Shown: positions 8,942 through 17,023, numbered from the stretch's first letter. The stretch: 64,000 nucleotides of DNA from Deltaproteobacteria bacterium (GCA_029553375.1 JAKPCH010000035.1:44144-108143); one strand, 5' to 3'. The notes: generated from the letters alone by a model not told the origin. Numbers and translations are program-made.

Positions 8942-9242
8942 GGATCAAGACAACGGCCGTCGGGACGGGGCGAATCGTTGGAGACAGGCTTTACATGGTT
9001 TTAGTCAATACTGATATTATTTGTGATTTTTCCCGCCTCCCCATCCGTCAGGGCATCATCGCAATAAACCACATATTTACCAGGAGTTATAAATTCTTCA
9101 ATTATTACCGCAGCGTAGCATTTCGCTCAATAATATCATAGAGTTAACCCTTATGCTACGCGCATAATTTCCCTCTGTTTCGCCAACAAAAAGGGCGGAA
9201 TGCCGAAATAAATATTAGTATGTTCTCAATCTCAAGGCCCCC
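8942..9242. other. AT-rich intergenic region
   Basis: About 300 bases between the oleD stop and the start of the radical SAM gene, both minus strand. It is clearly richer in A+T than the genes on either side, carries no plausible reading frame, and includes a 9-base inverted repeat (listed separately). It must contain the radical SAM promoter and the 3' untranslated end of the ole operon, but I cannot place either convincingly. A T-run in the minus-strand sense near 9185-9195 after a weak GC stem may help end ole transcription. Confidence 0.5.
9113..9161. repeat. 9-bp inverted repeat in AT-rich gap
   Basis: GCGTAGCAT at 9113-9121 is repeated as its exact reverse complement ATGCTACGC at 9153-9161, with a 31-base AT-rich spacer. 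It could be a stem, a regulator site or a remnant of an element end. No T-run follows directly, so it is not a typical terminator. Confidence 0.45.
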
Positions 9243-10244
9243 TTACGCGGGACCATGACCGGCAGCGAGCCAGGCCTTGAGGCGCCGGAGTCCCTCCTCG
9301 ATGGAGACGAGGGGTTCGTACCCGAGATCCCGCCGCGCGGCGGAGATGTCGAACCAATGGGACGTGGAGAGCTCCTCGGCGAGGAATCTCGTCATCCGCG
9401 GCTCCCCCGGCAGTTTAAGGGCCAGATGGACCTTCTCGATCACCGCCCCCAAAAAGACGGCCGCCCCCTTGGGGAGGGACCGCCTAATCGGCGGGATCCC
9501 CGCCAGGGCGAGGATGCGGTTGACGAAGTCCCAGAGGTTGACGGGCTCCCCGTTGGAGATGAAGTAGGCCCGCCCCCCCGCCGTCGGGTTCGTCTCGAGG
9601 GCGGCGGCGGCCAGGAGGTGGGCCCGGGCGGCGTTGTCGATATAGGTCGTGTCGATGACGTTTCGGCCGTCCCCGACCCGGACGATCCTGCCCGCCCGGG
9701 CCTGGGCGAGGATCCGGGGGATGATCTGGGTGTCGCCGGGCCCCCAGATGAGGTGGGGACGGAGGGAGATGGTCCTCAGGGCCGGCGAGTCGGCCTCCAG
9801 GACCATCCGCTCCGCCTCGGCCTTCGTGGCCGTGTAGGGGGAGCGGGGCCGCTCGGGATAGGGGAGGGACTCGTCGCCGCCCTCGATGTCCTCGTCGCCG
9901 AAGACGACACTGGCGGAGCTGGTGAAGACCAGGCGCCCCACGCCCGTCTTGGCGCAGGCGGCGAGAACGTTCCTCGTCCCGATGACGTTGGGGCCGTAGA
10001 AGGAGTCGAAGTCGCCCCAGACACCCGCCCGGGCGGCGTTGTGAAAGACGATCCCGCAACCTTCGCAGGCCCTCAGGACGGCCTCGGCGTCGGCGAGATC
10101 CCCCCGGATGACCCTTACCCCCCTCTCCCGCAGGGCGGGGTAGTCACCCCGGGCGAAGCTCCGGACCCTGAAACCCTCCCTCAGGAGGTGGTCCACGATG
10201 GCGCCCCCGAGAAAACCGCCGCCTCCCGTGACGAGGACCTCCAT
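9243..10244 (-). CDS. oleD: OleD, NADPH-dependent 2-alkyl-3-ketoalkanoate reductase
   Basis: The 333-residue short-chain dehydrogenase of the extended/3beta-HSD type begins with the nucleotide-binding motif VTGGGGFLGGAIVD and has the catalytic Ser (FTSSASVVFG) and YTATK. In the olefin pathway OleD reduces the 2-alkyl-3-ketoacid made by OleA to the 2-alkyl-3-hydroxyacid. The call rests on homology together with position: it is the last gene of an oleA-oleA'-oleB-oleC-oleD operon, four bases after oleC. Length matches OleD proteins. Outside this context it would be only a generic sterol-dehydrogenase-like epimerase. Confidence 0.88.
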   Translation of the reverse strand: MEVLVTGGGGFLGGAIVDHLLREGFRVRSFARGDYPALRERGVRVIRGDLADAEAVLRACEGCGIVFHNAARAGVWGDFDSFYGPNVIGTRNVLAACAKTGVGRLVFTSSASVVFGDEDIEGGDESLPYPERPRSPYTATKAEAERMVLEADSPALRTISLRPHLIWGPGDTQIIPRILAQARAGRIVRVGDGRNVIDTTYIDNAARAHLLAAAALETNPTAGGRAYFISNGEPVNLWDFVNRILALAGIPPIRRSLPKGAAVFLGAVIEKVHLALKLPGEPRMTRFLAEELSTSHWFDISAARRDLGYEPLVSIEEGLRRLKAWLAAGHGPA

Positions 10245-10248
10245 GACC

Positions 10249-11883
10249 TCACCCCCCGCCGAGTCGCCCCGCCGCCCAGACGGCCAGTTTCTCGCGGAAG
10301 ATCTTCGCGTTGTGACGGATGTCCACGGGGAAGGAGGGGTGATACAGGACCGTCTCGATGACCGCCGTCCGGGGGTCCGTCCGGGCCAGGGCCAACAACT
10401 CCTTCGTCAGGGCGTCGAGGTCCCCCACGGGTTCCTTCGGCTCGATGCAGATGACGGGCCGCTGCCTCCCCCGTTCGCCCACCCCCACGAGGGCGCTCCG
10501 GCGCACCCGGGGATGGCGGTTGAAGATGGCCTCGCAGGGAACGGTGAAGAGGACGCCGTGGGGGGTCTCCACCCGGTGGGCCATGCGGCCGCAGAACCAC
10601 AGTCTTCCCCGGTCGTCGCGATAGCCCACGTCCCCCATGCGGTGCCAGACACCCCCGTCCCGCTCGTCCATGATCTTGGCGAGGCGGGTGGCCTCGGGGC
10701 GGCGGAAATACTCTTTCGTCACCACCGGTCCCTTCACGACGATCTCCCCGATCTCCCCCGGGGGGAGGGGGCGGGCGTCGCGCCAGGCGGCGATGGGTTC
10801 GTCGGTGATGGCGATAATGGCCACCTCCATCCCCGGCAGGGGACGTCCGACGCAGGTGCCGCCCCCCGCCTCGGAGATCCGCCGCGTCTCCCCGAGGATC
10901 TCGAGGCTGTCGATGTCGGAGACGGGCAGGACCTCCGTGGCCCCGTAGGGGGTATGGACCTTCGCCCCCGGGGGCAGGATCTCGTGGAGTTCCGCCAGGA
11001 GGTCGGGCCTGATGGGCGCCCCGGCGGTGATGATCCTCCTGAGGTCCGGCAGCCGCAGGCCCCTCTCCCGACCGTACCGGGCGAGGTTCGTCAAGAGGGC
11101 CGGCGAGGCGTACATGCTCGTGCAGCGGTGCCTCGTCAGGGCCGCGACGATCTTTGCCGGATCGGCGGCGGCGGGCTTCGTGGGGTCCATGTCGGGGATG
11201 ACGGCCGTCATGCCCAAGACGGCGTCGAAGAGGGCGAAGAGGGGAAAGGCCGCGAGGTCCACGTCCCGCTCGCCGTAGCCGAAATGGTCGTTCAGGTAAC
11301 GCACCTGGGCGTCGAACATGCCGTGCTCGTAAACGACCCCCTTGGGAGGGCCCGTGCTCCCCGTGGTGAAGAAGATGGCCGCCTGGTCGTCGGGGGCCGT
11401 CGGGACGGGCGGGAAGGGGCGCCAGGGCCCCCTCCTCAGCCTCTCGAAACTGTACCCCCCCCAGAGGAAGCGGGGACCCACCGTCACCTTCACCTTCACG
11501 TGGGCGAACTTGCGCCCCCCCAGGATCCTCAGGACGTGGGCCAGGGGGATGCCTACGAAGGCCCCGGCCTCCACGGAGGCGAGGTTCTCCACGAGGTTCT
11601 GTCTCCCCATGCCGGGATCGATCATCACGGGGACCGCCCCCACCCGGAAGAGGGCGAAGGTGCAGGAGAAGAGCTCCAAAGACGGGCGGACCATCATGAT
11701 GGTCCTGACGCCCTTGACGATGCCGATCCGGGTGAAGGCGTGGGCCAGGCGGTCCGTTTCCTCCTCGAGCTGGCGGAAGGTGAAGGACGACCCGTCGGGG
11801 CAGATGACGGCCGTCTTCTCGGGGAGCCTCCCGGCCGTGGCGGTCAGGTGGGTGCTGATGTTCGTCGACGTCCCTGCGGTCAT
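10249..11883 (-). CDS. oleC: OleC, beta-lactone synthetase (AMP-ligase family)
   Basis: A 544-residue acyl-adenylate-forming enzyme. The phosphate-binding loop FFTTGSTGPPKG is at residues 171-182, YGATE (A5 motif) follows in the middle, and the hinge region near GDVGYRDDRGRLWFCGR is clear. OleC uses ATP to convert the syn or anti 2-alkyl-3-hydroxyacid into a cis- or trans-beta-lactone. It lies between oleB (12 bases upstream) and oleD (4 bases downstream). The C-terminal subdomain is present, so the enzyme looks intact. The beta-lactone role is family knowledge; what is visible is the ligase fold and the operon. Confidence 0.9.
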   Translation of the reverse strand: MTAGTSTNISTHLTATAGRLPEKTAVICPDGSSFTFRQLEEETDRLAHAFTRIGIVKGVRTIMMVRPSLELFSCTFALFRVGAVPVMIDPGMGRQNLVENLASVEAGAFVGIPLAHVLRILGGRKFAHVKVKVTVGPRFLWGGYSFERLRRGPWRPFPPVPTAPDDQAAIFFTTGSTGPPKGVVYEHGMFDAQVRYLNDHFGYGERDVDLAAFPLFALFDAVLGMTAVIPDMDPTKPAAADPAKIVAALTRHRCTSMYASPALLTNLARYGRERGLRLPDLRRIITAGAPIRPDLLAELHEILPPGAKVHTPYGATEVLPVSDIDSLEILGETRRISEAGGGTCVGRPLPGMEVAIIAITDEPIAAWRDARPLPPGEIGEIVVKGPVVTKEYFRRPEATRLAKIMDERDGGVWHRMGDVGYRDDRGRLWFCGRMAHRVETPHGVLFTVPCEAIFNRHPRVRRSALVGVGERGRQRPVICIEPKEPVGDLDALTKELLALARTDPRTAVIETVLYHPSFPVDIRHNAKIFREKLAVWAAGRLGGG

Positions 11884-11895
11884 GGGGCCTCCTCG

Positions 11896-12807
11896 TCAGA
11901 GCGGATGCCGGGACAGGAAATCCGTCATGAGGGCTATGATCTCGTCGGGTTTGTCCTCCAGGACGTAGTGGCCCGCGTCGGGGAAGGTGTGGACCTCCGC
12001 CTCGGGGAAACGCCGTCGCCACTCGTCCAGGATCTTGTCGTCGAAGACGAAATCCCCCCCTCCCCAGAGGATCAGCATGGGGATACCCCTCAGGAGATGC
12101 AGGTGCTCGTCCGTCCATTTCGCCAGGGCATAGCTGGGATCACGGGGGGAGGCGGGGATGTCCTGGACGAAGCGCAAGGTCGCGAGGCGATTCCGCCAGG
12201 AGTTGTAGGGGGCCGTCAGACCGCGGCGGACCTCCGGCGCCAGGCCCTTCTTCGTCCCCAGGACCGTGGCCCCCAGGGCGAAGGCGTTGAAACCGCGGAC
12301 GAGAACAGTCGGCAAGAGGGGGAAATACTTGACGAACCACAGCTGCCAGGGGAGACCCTTGCCGGGGGGGATGAGGAAGGCCCCCGTGTTCAGGAGGATC
12401 ACCCTCCCCACCCGTTCGGCGTTGGCGCAGGCCCAGGCCATCCCGATCATGCCCCCCCAGTCGTGGGCGACCAGGGTCACCTTGCCGGGAAGGGAGAGGT
12501 GGTCCAGGAGGGCCTTGAGGTTCGCCACGTGCCCCTCCAGGGTATAGGCGAACTCCCTCTCGTCCGGCCGGTCCGAGAGGCCGCAACCCATGTGGTCGGG
12601 GGCGATGACACGGTACCGGGGGGAGAAGGCCCGGATGAGCTGACGGTAATAGAACGACCAGGTGGGGTTGCCGTGGAGGAGGACCATCGCCTCCCCCCTC
12701 CCCTCGTCGACGTAGTGGAGCCGATGGCCCCCGCGGATGAGCCAATGACTCCGGAAGGGGTAGAGGGACCGGTGTCTCTCGATGTCGAAGGGGACGGCGG
12801 CGTCCAT
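11896..12807 (-). CDS. oleB: OleB, beta-lactone decarboxylase (haloalkane-dehalogenase-like)
   Basis: The 303-residue alpha/beta hydrolase shows the haloalkane-dehalogenase-like signature HGNPTWSFYYR (residues 45-55), the nucleophile elbow VAHDWGG with Asp116 and the neighbouring Trp117, an acidic residue at GGGDF (Asp252) and the catalytic His280 in DAGHYVLED. OleB decarboxylates the beta-lactone made by OleC, releasing a cis-olefin and CO2. It is a free-standing protein here, not the OleBC fusion found in actinobacteria. It sits 22 bases after the KAS III-like partner gene and 12 bases before oleC. All residues needed for activity appear present. Confidence 0.9.
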   Translation of the reverse strand: MDAAVPFDIERHRSLYPFRSHWLIRGGHRLHYVDEGRGEAMVLLHGNPTWSFYYRQLIRAFSPRYRVIAPDHMGCGLSDRPDEREFAYTLEGHVANLKALLDHLSLPGKVTLVAHDWGGMIGMAWACANAERVGRVILLNTGAFLIPPGKGLPWQLWFVKYFPLLPTVLVRGFNAFALGATVLGTKKGLAPEVRRGLTAPYNSWRNRLATLRFVQDIPASPRDPSYALAKWTDEHLHLLRGIPMLILWGGGDFVFDDKILDEWRRRFPEAEVHTFPDAGHYVLEDKPDEIIALMTDFLSRHPL

Positions 12808-12829
12808 CGATACGGGGCGGGGACGATGC

Positions 12830-13726
12830 CTACGGGTTCCGGTAGAGGGCCAGGGACGTCGTGATCCCCGCCCCCACGGCCAGGAACAGGACGTTGACCG
12901 CCGCCTGGAACTTCCCCGTGGCCATGGCCCGATCGAGGGCCACGGCCACGGCCGCCGTGTGGATGTTGCCGAACTCCGCCGTCACGTCGACCAGACGGTT
13001 GGTAAGACCCGTCCTTTCCCCGAAGAGGGAGACGAAGCCGGGGGGGTACTGGGAGGTGAGGACGAGATGAAGGTCCTCCCGGTCGAGGGCCACCTCCTTG
13101 AGGAAATCCTCCAGGCGGGCGGCGGCGCACTCCACACAGGCCTCCCGGAAGGAGGGGTCCTGCCGCACGACGAGTTGGTTTCTCTTCCTCTCCGCGTTCC
13201 AGACGATGCGCCCGGAAAAGGCCTCGAGGTGGCGCGTGTCCGTGTAGGTCCGAAAGGCGGTGAAGCCCTCTCCCTCCCCGCCCGCCTTCAGGAGGACGGC
13301 CGCGGCGGACGTTCTGAAGGGATAACCCTCGCTCTTTCCCGGCCAAGATTCCGCGTCGCCGGCCACCACCATGCCGTGTTGGGTGATCCCCGAGGTGATG
13401 AAACCGTCCACCACCATCATGGCGTTCAAGACCCCGCAGCCGCCGTTCGTGAGATCGAAGGAAAAGCTGTAGGTATCCCCCTTGAACTCCTCGTTGGCCC
13501 CCACCCGCCTCTGGAGGAAGGCGGCGATGGCCGGCTCTCCGATGTCCCGGTCGCGGTAGACCCCGGCGTTGATGAGGATCCCCACCCGGTTGGGATCGAG
13601 TCCCGCGGCCTTCAGACAACGCCTGGCGGCCTTCGCCTCGAGATCTATGGAACCGCGGCTGAACAGCCCCGGCCTGGCTACCCCTACGGCTTCAATCTTT
13701 GTACCCATATTTGTACACCAATTCAT
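12830..13726 (-). CDS. KAS III/OleA-like partner protein lacking the catalytic His (LstB-like)
   Basis: A 298-residue thiolase-fold protein. It has the cysteine (NGGCGV, Cys97) and the asparagine (EFGNIHT, Asn254) of KAS III enzymes. Where the active-site histidine belongs (PHQ in the neighbouring oleA) it reads TSQ, with Ser225. It keeps the EPA glutamate (Glu64) that OleA donates across the dimer interface. It also lacks the N-terminal segment that carries GIRERR in normal KAS III, which explains its short length. It overlaps the oleA 3' end by 35 bases (17 if the second ATG at 13708 is used), so the two are translationally coupled. This pattern resembles LstB, the helper half of the lipstatin condensing heterodimer. 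I infer a heterodimer with OleA. Confidence 0.8.
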   Translation of the reverse strand: MNWCTNMGTKIEAVGVARPGLFSRGSIDLEAKAARRCLKAAGLDPNRVGILINAGVYRDRDIGEPAIAAFLQRRVGANEEFKGDTYSFSFDLTNGGCGVLNAMMVVDGFITSGITQHGMVVAGDAESWPGKSEGYPFRTSAAAVLLKAGGEGEGFTAFRTYTDTRHLEAFSGRIVWNAERKRNQLVVRQDPSFREACVECAAARLEDFLKEVALDREDLHLVLTSQYPPGFVSLFGERTGLTNRLVDVTAEFGNIHTAAVAVALDRAMATGKFQAAVNVLFLAVGAGITTSLALYRNP

Positions 13727-14807
13727 CCATCTTGAAGGTGACGACGCCGATGACGAGACCGGAGGCCAGGGCCAGAAGTACCATCCTTTGACCGGGCTTG
13801 AAGGCCCCCTCCTTCAGGAAACGGTAGAGGGCGAGGAAATGGCTCGTCGAGGCCGTGTTGCCGTATTCCTGCATATTGACGATGATGTTGCCCGGCCGGG
13901 TCCCGAAGTACCTCTTGAGGTGCTTGTCCCCCGAGTAGATGGCCCGCATGGAGGTCTGGTGCGGGATGAGATGGTCGATCTCGCCGAAGGAGAAACCCGC
14001 CTCCTTCAGGGCCCGGGCGATGATGGGCGGCATGTCGGAGATGGCCACCTGGTGGATCTTGCGGGCGTCCGTCTCCATCTCGGCCCCCGGCGAGGCCTTG
14101 CAGGCATTGCCGATGCAGAGGTCGCTCCACCGGGCGAGGGTCATGAAGCTGGAGACGGTCAGGGACGCCTTGCCGGGCTCCGACCGCTCGAGGATGACGG
14201 CGGCGCCGCAGTCCCCCACCGTCAGAGAGGCGAGCTGACCGCTCAAGATGGTCTTGACGCGGGGGACGGCGTTGCGGCTCAAGGAGGTGATGCACTCCCC
14301 CGAGATGACCATCCCCCGGCGGATCACCCCCCTCTTGATGAAGTCGTTCATGATCATGACGCCTGTGAGCATCCCCGCGCAGGCGTTGGCGATGTCGAAG
14401 TTTAGGGCCCCGTGGGCGCCGATGGTCTCCTTCACGTGAAGGGAGAGGGCCGGTTCGTAGAGGTGGGTGAGGCCGCCCTTGTACCTGGAAATGGAGCAGC
14501 AGATGATCATCTCCAGGTCGGAGGCCTCGTAGGAGGAGTAACGGAGGCACTCCCGGGCGGCATCGACGGAGAGGGTGTAGGAGTCTTCCTTCTCCGAGCA
14601 GACCCGCCGCTCCCTGATCCCCGTCAGGCCCTCGAGATCGAACTTCCCCCACATCTTCACGCCCGCCATGAGCTCGGCCGTCGTGAGGCGCCCCGGCGGG
14701 ACGACGGCCCCCACGCTCTCGAAACGCGCCGTGAAGGGGGGACCCTCGGGCGGCGACGTCTTGGTCTTCCTTCTCTTCGCCCCGGTTGATTCCTGTGTCG
14801 TCGTCAT
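13692..14807 (-). CDS. oleA: OleA, KAS III-like non-decarboxylative Claisen condensing enzyme
   Basis: The 371-residue protein has a complete KAS III triad: Cys143 (NACAGM), His283 (LIPHQTS) and Asn317 (EYGNTAS). Glu118 in LYEPA corresponds to the OleA glutamate that deprotonates the second acyl chain. OleA condenses two fatty acyl-CoAs head-to-head into a 2-alkyl-3-ketoacid, the first step of olefin synthesis. The ATG at 14807 follows AGGGAGGT and lies about 16 bases after the predicted transcription start of the promoter at 14830-14858. A Lys/Pro/Thr-rich N-terminal extension of about 25 residues precedes the fold. It is the first gene of the ole operon. Confidence 0.9.
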   Translation of the reverse strand: MTTTQESTGAKRRKTKTSPPEGPPFTARFESVGAVVPPGRLTTAELMAGVKMWGKFDLEGLTGIRERRVCSEKEDSYTLSVDAARECLRYSSYEASDLEMIICCSISRYKGGLTHLYEPALSLHVKETIGAHGALNFDIANACAGMLTGVMIMNDFIKRGVIRRGMVISGECITSLSRNAVPRVKTILSGQLASLTVGDCGAAVILERSEPGKASLTVSSFMTLARWSDLCIGNACKASPGAEMETDARKIHQVAISDMPPIIARALKEAGFSFGEIDHLIPHQTSMRAIYSGDKHLKRYFGTRPGNIIVNMQEYGNTASTSHFLALYRFLKEGAFKPGQRMVLLALASGLVIGVVTFKMDELVYKYGYKD

Positions 14808-14829
14808 GGAATACCTCCCTCCGGCCCTC

Positions 14830-14858
14830 ACCATAGAGGAAACACCCCCCCCGGTCAA
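14830..14858 (-). promoter_or_regulatory. predicted sigma70-type promoter of the ole operon
   Basis: Reading the minus strand, TTGACC (14858-14853) and TATGGT (14835-14830) are separated by 17 bases that include a run of eight G. Transcription would start near 14823, just before the oleA ribosome-binding site. Judged by eye from consensus only. Confidence 0.6.
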
Positions 14859-14859
14859 C

Positions 14860-14900
14860 AATTATTATCAAAAGGACGCGTACCTCCCCCCATAATAATT
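14860..14900. repeat. 9-bp inverted repeat between divergent promoters (possible operator)
   Basis: AATTATTAT (14860-14868) and its exact reverse complement ATAATAATT (14892-14900) flank a 23-base GC-rich spacer. The left arm abuts the -35 box of the ole promoter, and the right arm lies 12 bases before the TTGACA of the phasin-side promoter. The outer hexamers GTCAAC (14854-14859) and GTTGAC (14912-14917) also mirror each other. The layout suits a regulator acting on both directions. Confidence 0.45.
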
Positions 14901-14912
14901 ACGGGAAGATCG

Positions 14913-14941
14913 TTGACATTCATCAGGCAAAGGGATAACGT
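14913..14941 (+). promoter_or_regulatory. predicted promoter of the phasin-UbiB block
   Basis: A perfect TTGACA (-35) at 14913-14918 is followed by GATAAC at 14934-14939 (15-base spacing) or TAACGT at 14936-14941 (17-base spacing). The gene starts about 40 bases downstream. The -10 match is only fair. Confidence 0.5.
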
Positions 14942-14978
14942 CGCGGTAATCAAATCCCAGGAAAGGAGGAAGGCGCTT

Positions 14979-15275
14979 ATGATGGACACGTTGAAGAAGG
15001 CGGTCTTGATGGGTGCGGGTCTCGCCGTTTTGACGACGGAAAAGATGAAGGAGTTCTTCGACGAGATGGTGAAGAAGGGGGAACTCACGGAAAAGGAGGC
15101 CCGGGAAGCCTTCAACGAATGGCGGGAGAAATCGAGGCAGGCCAAGAAGGACCTGGAGACGAGGATTGAGGGGGCCGTCAACAAGGTCATGGCCCGGGCC
15201 AACATCCCCACCCGTCAGGAGCTCGAGGAACTCAAGGAACGCCTGGCCAAGCTGGAGGGGGGCCAGGGTCAGTAA
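14979..15275 (+). CDS. phasin-family-like coiled-coil protein
   Basis: A 98-residue protein with a short hydrophobic/amphipathic N-terminus (MDTLKKAVLMGAGLAVLTTEK), then highly charged heptad-like helices and the ending IPTRQELEELKERLAKLE. This is the small protein family usually annotated phasin or PHA-synthesis regulator; such proteins coat or tether to lipid-like surfaces. The start is the first of two adjacent ATGs (14979, 14982) after GAAAGGAGG. It lies six bases before the UbiB-type kinase gene, and a relative lies just after that gene (17079-17450). No PHA synthase is in the window, so a polyester-granule role is not supported here. Confidence 0.75.
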   Translation: MMDTLKKAVLMGAGLAVLTTEKMKEFFDEMVKKGELTEKEAREAFNEWREKSRQAKKDLETRIEGAVNKVMARANIPTRQELEELKERLAKLEGGQGQ

Positions 15276-15281
15276 GGGGCG

Positions 15282-16976
15282 ATGCAGCTTCGCAAGTTAA
15301 GTTTTCTCACCCACACCTACAAGAACATCGGCCGTTACCGTCAGATCCTGACGGTCCTGTTCAAGTACGGCTACGAGGGCATCATCGACCGCCTCAACCT
15401 GGGGCGGTACATCGAGGTGGGGATGCGCCTCGTCAGCCGCGGCCCCACGGAGCCGATCGAGATCCTCAACAACTACGAGCGTCTCCGCATGGCCTTCGAG
15501 GAGCTGGGGCCGACCTTCGTCAAGATGGGGCAGATCCTCTCCACCCGCCCCGACCTCATCCCCATCGATCTGGCCCAGGAGCTCTCCAAGCTCCAGGACA
15601 ACGTCCCTCCTTTCCCCTTCGACGACGCCCGGAGGATCATCGAGGAGGAGCTCCGCCAACCCCTGGAAGACGTCTATGCCCGGTTTGACGAAGAGCCCAT
15701 CGCGGCGGCCTCCATCGGCCAGGTCCACCGGGCGGCCCTCATCACGGGTGAGGAGGTGGCGGTGAAGGTCCAGAGGCCGGGGATCCGCAAGATGATCGCC
15801 GAGGACCTGGCGATCCTCTATCACCTCGCCCTCCTCCTGGAGCGTTACATCGAGGAGTTGCGCCTCTACCGCCCCACCCTCATCGTCGAGGAGTTCGCCC
15901 GCACCATCAGGAGGGAGATCAACTTCAACGTGGAGGCCTCCTACGCCGAGCGTTTCGCCCGGCAGTTCCGCGGCAACCCCAACATTTACGTGCCGAGGGT
16001 CTTCCGCCACGCCACGACGGAGAGGCTCCTCACCATGGAATACATCGAGGGGATCAAGGCCTCCGACATCGCCCGCCTGGAGGCGGAGGGCTACGATCGC
16101 AAGGTCATCGCCTCCCGGGGCACAGATCTGATCCTGGAGCAGGTCTTCATCCACGGCTTCTTCCACGCCGATCCCCACCCCGGCAACGTCTTCATCCTGC
16201 CGGGCAACGTGATCTGCAACCTCGACTTCGGGATGATGGGCCATCTGGATGATCACTACCGGGACCTCTTCTCGGACATCATCATCGGTTACGCCCGCCG
16301 GGACGTCAACATCATCGCCGAGGCCGTCATGGAGATCGTGGAATGGGTCGAGCGGCCCAACCGCCGGGCCTTCGAGCGGGATCTCATGACCTTCATGGAC
16401 CTCCACCTCTACAAGCCCCTCAAGGAACTCCGGGTGGGAGACATCATGAACGACCTCGTCGACATCATCTCCCGCCACCAGCTCCGCCTCCCCCCGGACA
16501 TCTTCCTCATGATCAAGGCCCTCTCCCAGGTAGAGTCCATCGGCCTGGTCCTGGACCCCGATTTCGACATGACCGTGAAGGTCCGGCCCTTCATCAAGAG
16601 GGTCCTCCAGGAAAAATACCAGCCCCGGCGCCTCCTCAAGCGCCTCTACGGGGAGTCCGAGGCCTTCCTCGGCAACCTCAAGGCCCTGCCCGCCGACCTT
16701 CTCGAGACCATGTCCCTCCTGAGGGAGGGGAAGATCCGCCTCGCCTTCGAACACCGGGGCCTCGAGCGGTTCATCTACGAGCTGAACCGGGCCTCGAACC
16801 GCCTGTCCTTCGCCCTCATCATCGCCGCCATCATCATCGGGTCCTCCCTCGTCATCACGGCGGACATCGGGCCGAGCCTCTTCGGCTATCCCGTCCTGGG
16901 GCTCCTGGGGTTCTGTTTCGCCGGCATCCTGGGTGTGGGGCTCCTGATCTTCATCATCCGCTCCGGCATCCTCTAA
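15282..16976 (+). CDS. ubiB: UbiB/ABC1 (AarF) family atypical kinase
   Basis: The 564-residue protein has the UbiB-family landmarks in order: KMGQ (residues 81-84), the Ala-rich loop AAASIGQVH (141-149) replacing the normal P-loop, VAVKVQ with Lys162, HADPHPGN (295-302) and LDFG (314-317). Two hydrophobic segments close the protein (about 510-530 and 535-560), anchoring it in the inner membrane. Family members are ATPases that help extract or traffic isoprenoid lipids, classically for ubiquinone synthesis. No ubiquinone genes are nearby. Its flanks are two phasin-like proteins, suggesting a role in handling hydrophobic compounds. Length is typical. Confidence 0.9.
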   Translation: MQLRKLSFLTHTYKNIGRYRQILTVLFKYGYEGIIDRLNLGRYIEVGMRLVSRGPTEPIEILNNYERLRMAFEELGPTFVKMGQILSTRPDLIPIDLAQELSKLQDNVPPFPFDDARRIIEEELRQPLEDVYARFDEEPIAAASIGQVHRAALITGEEVAVKVQRPGIRKMIAEDLAILYHLALLLERYIEELRLYRPTLIVEEFARTIRREINFNVEASYAERFARQFRGNPNIYVPRVFRHATTERLLTMEYIEGIKASDIARLEAEGYDRKVIASRGTDLILEQVFIHGFFHADPHPGNVFILPGNVICNLDFGMMGHLDDHYRDLFSDIIIGYARRDVNIIAEAVMEIVEWVERPNRRAFERDLMTFMDLHLYKPLKELRVGDIMNDLVDIISRHQLRLPPDIFLMIKALSQVESIGLVLDPDFDMTVKVRPFIKRVLQEKYQPRRLLKRLYGESEAFLGNLKALPADLLETMSLLREGKIRLAFEHRGLERFIYELNRASNRLSFALIIAAIIIGSSLVITADIGPSLFGYPVLGLLGFCFAGILGVGLLIFIIRSGIL

Positions 16977-16993
16977 GGGAAAAAAAAGACGGA

Positions 16994-17023
16994 TTGACAA
17001 AGACAACCGCATCGGCCTATAAA
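16994..17023 (+). promoter_or_regulatory. predicted sigma70 promoter upstream of the second phasin-like gene
   Basis: TTGACA (16994-16999) and TATAAA (17018-17023) lie 18 bases apart, a strong match by eye. It would transcribe the second phasin-like gene and possibly the LolA-like and barrel genes independently of ubiB. Confidence 0.65.

Noticed and set aside
10198..12864. A long plus-strand reading frame (888 codons) opposite the ole genes
   Set aside because: Its product is low-complexity, Gly/Asp/Pro/His-rich and without recognisable motifs, as expected for the antisense of GC-rich genes, and the minus strand carries clear OleB, OleC and OleD.
12830..13726. Second KAS III-like gene as a frameshifted or truncated oleA
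   Set aside because: There is no leftover N-terminal homology upstream (that DNA encodes the end of oleA), the frame is intact, and it keeps specific residues such as the EPA glutamate, so it looks like a real shortened protein.
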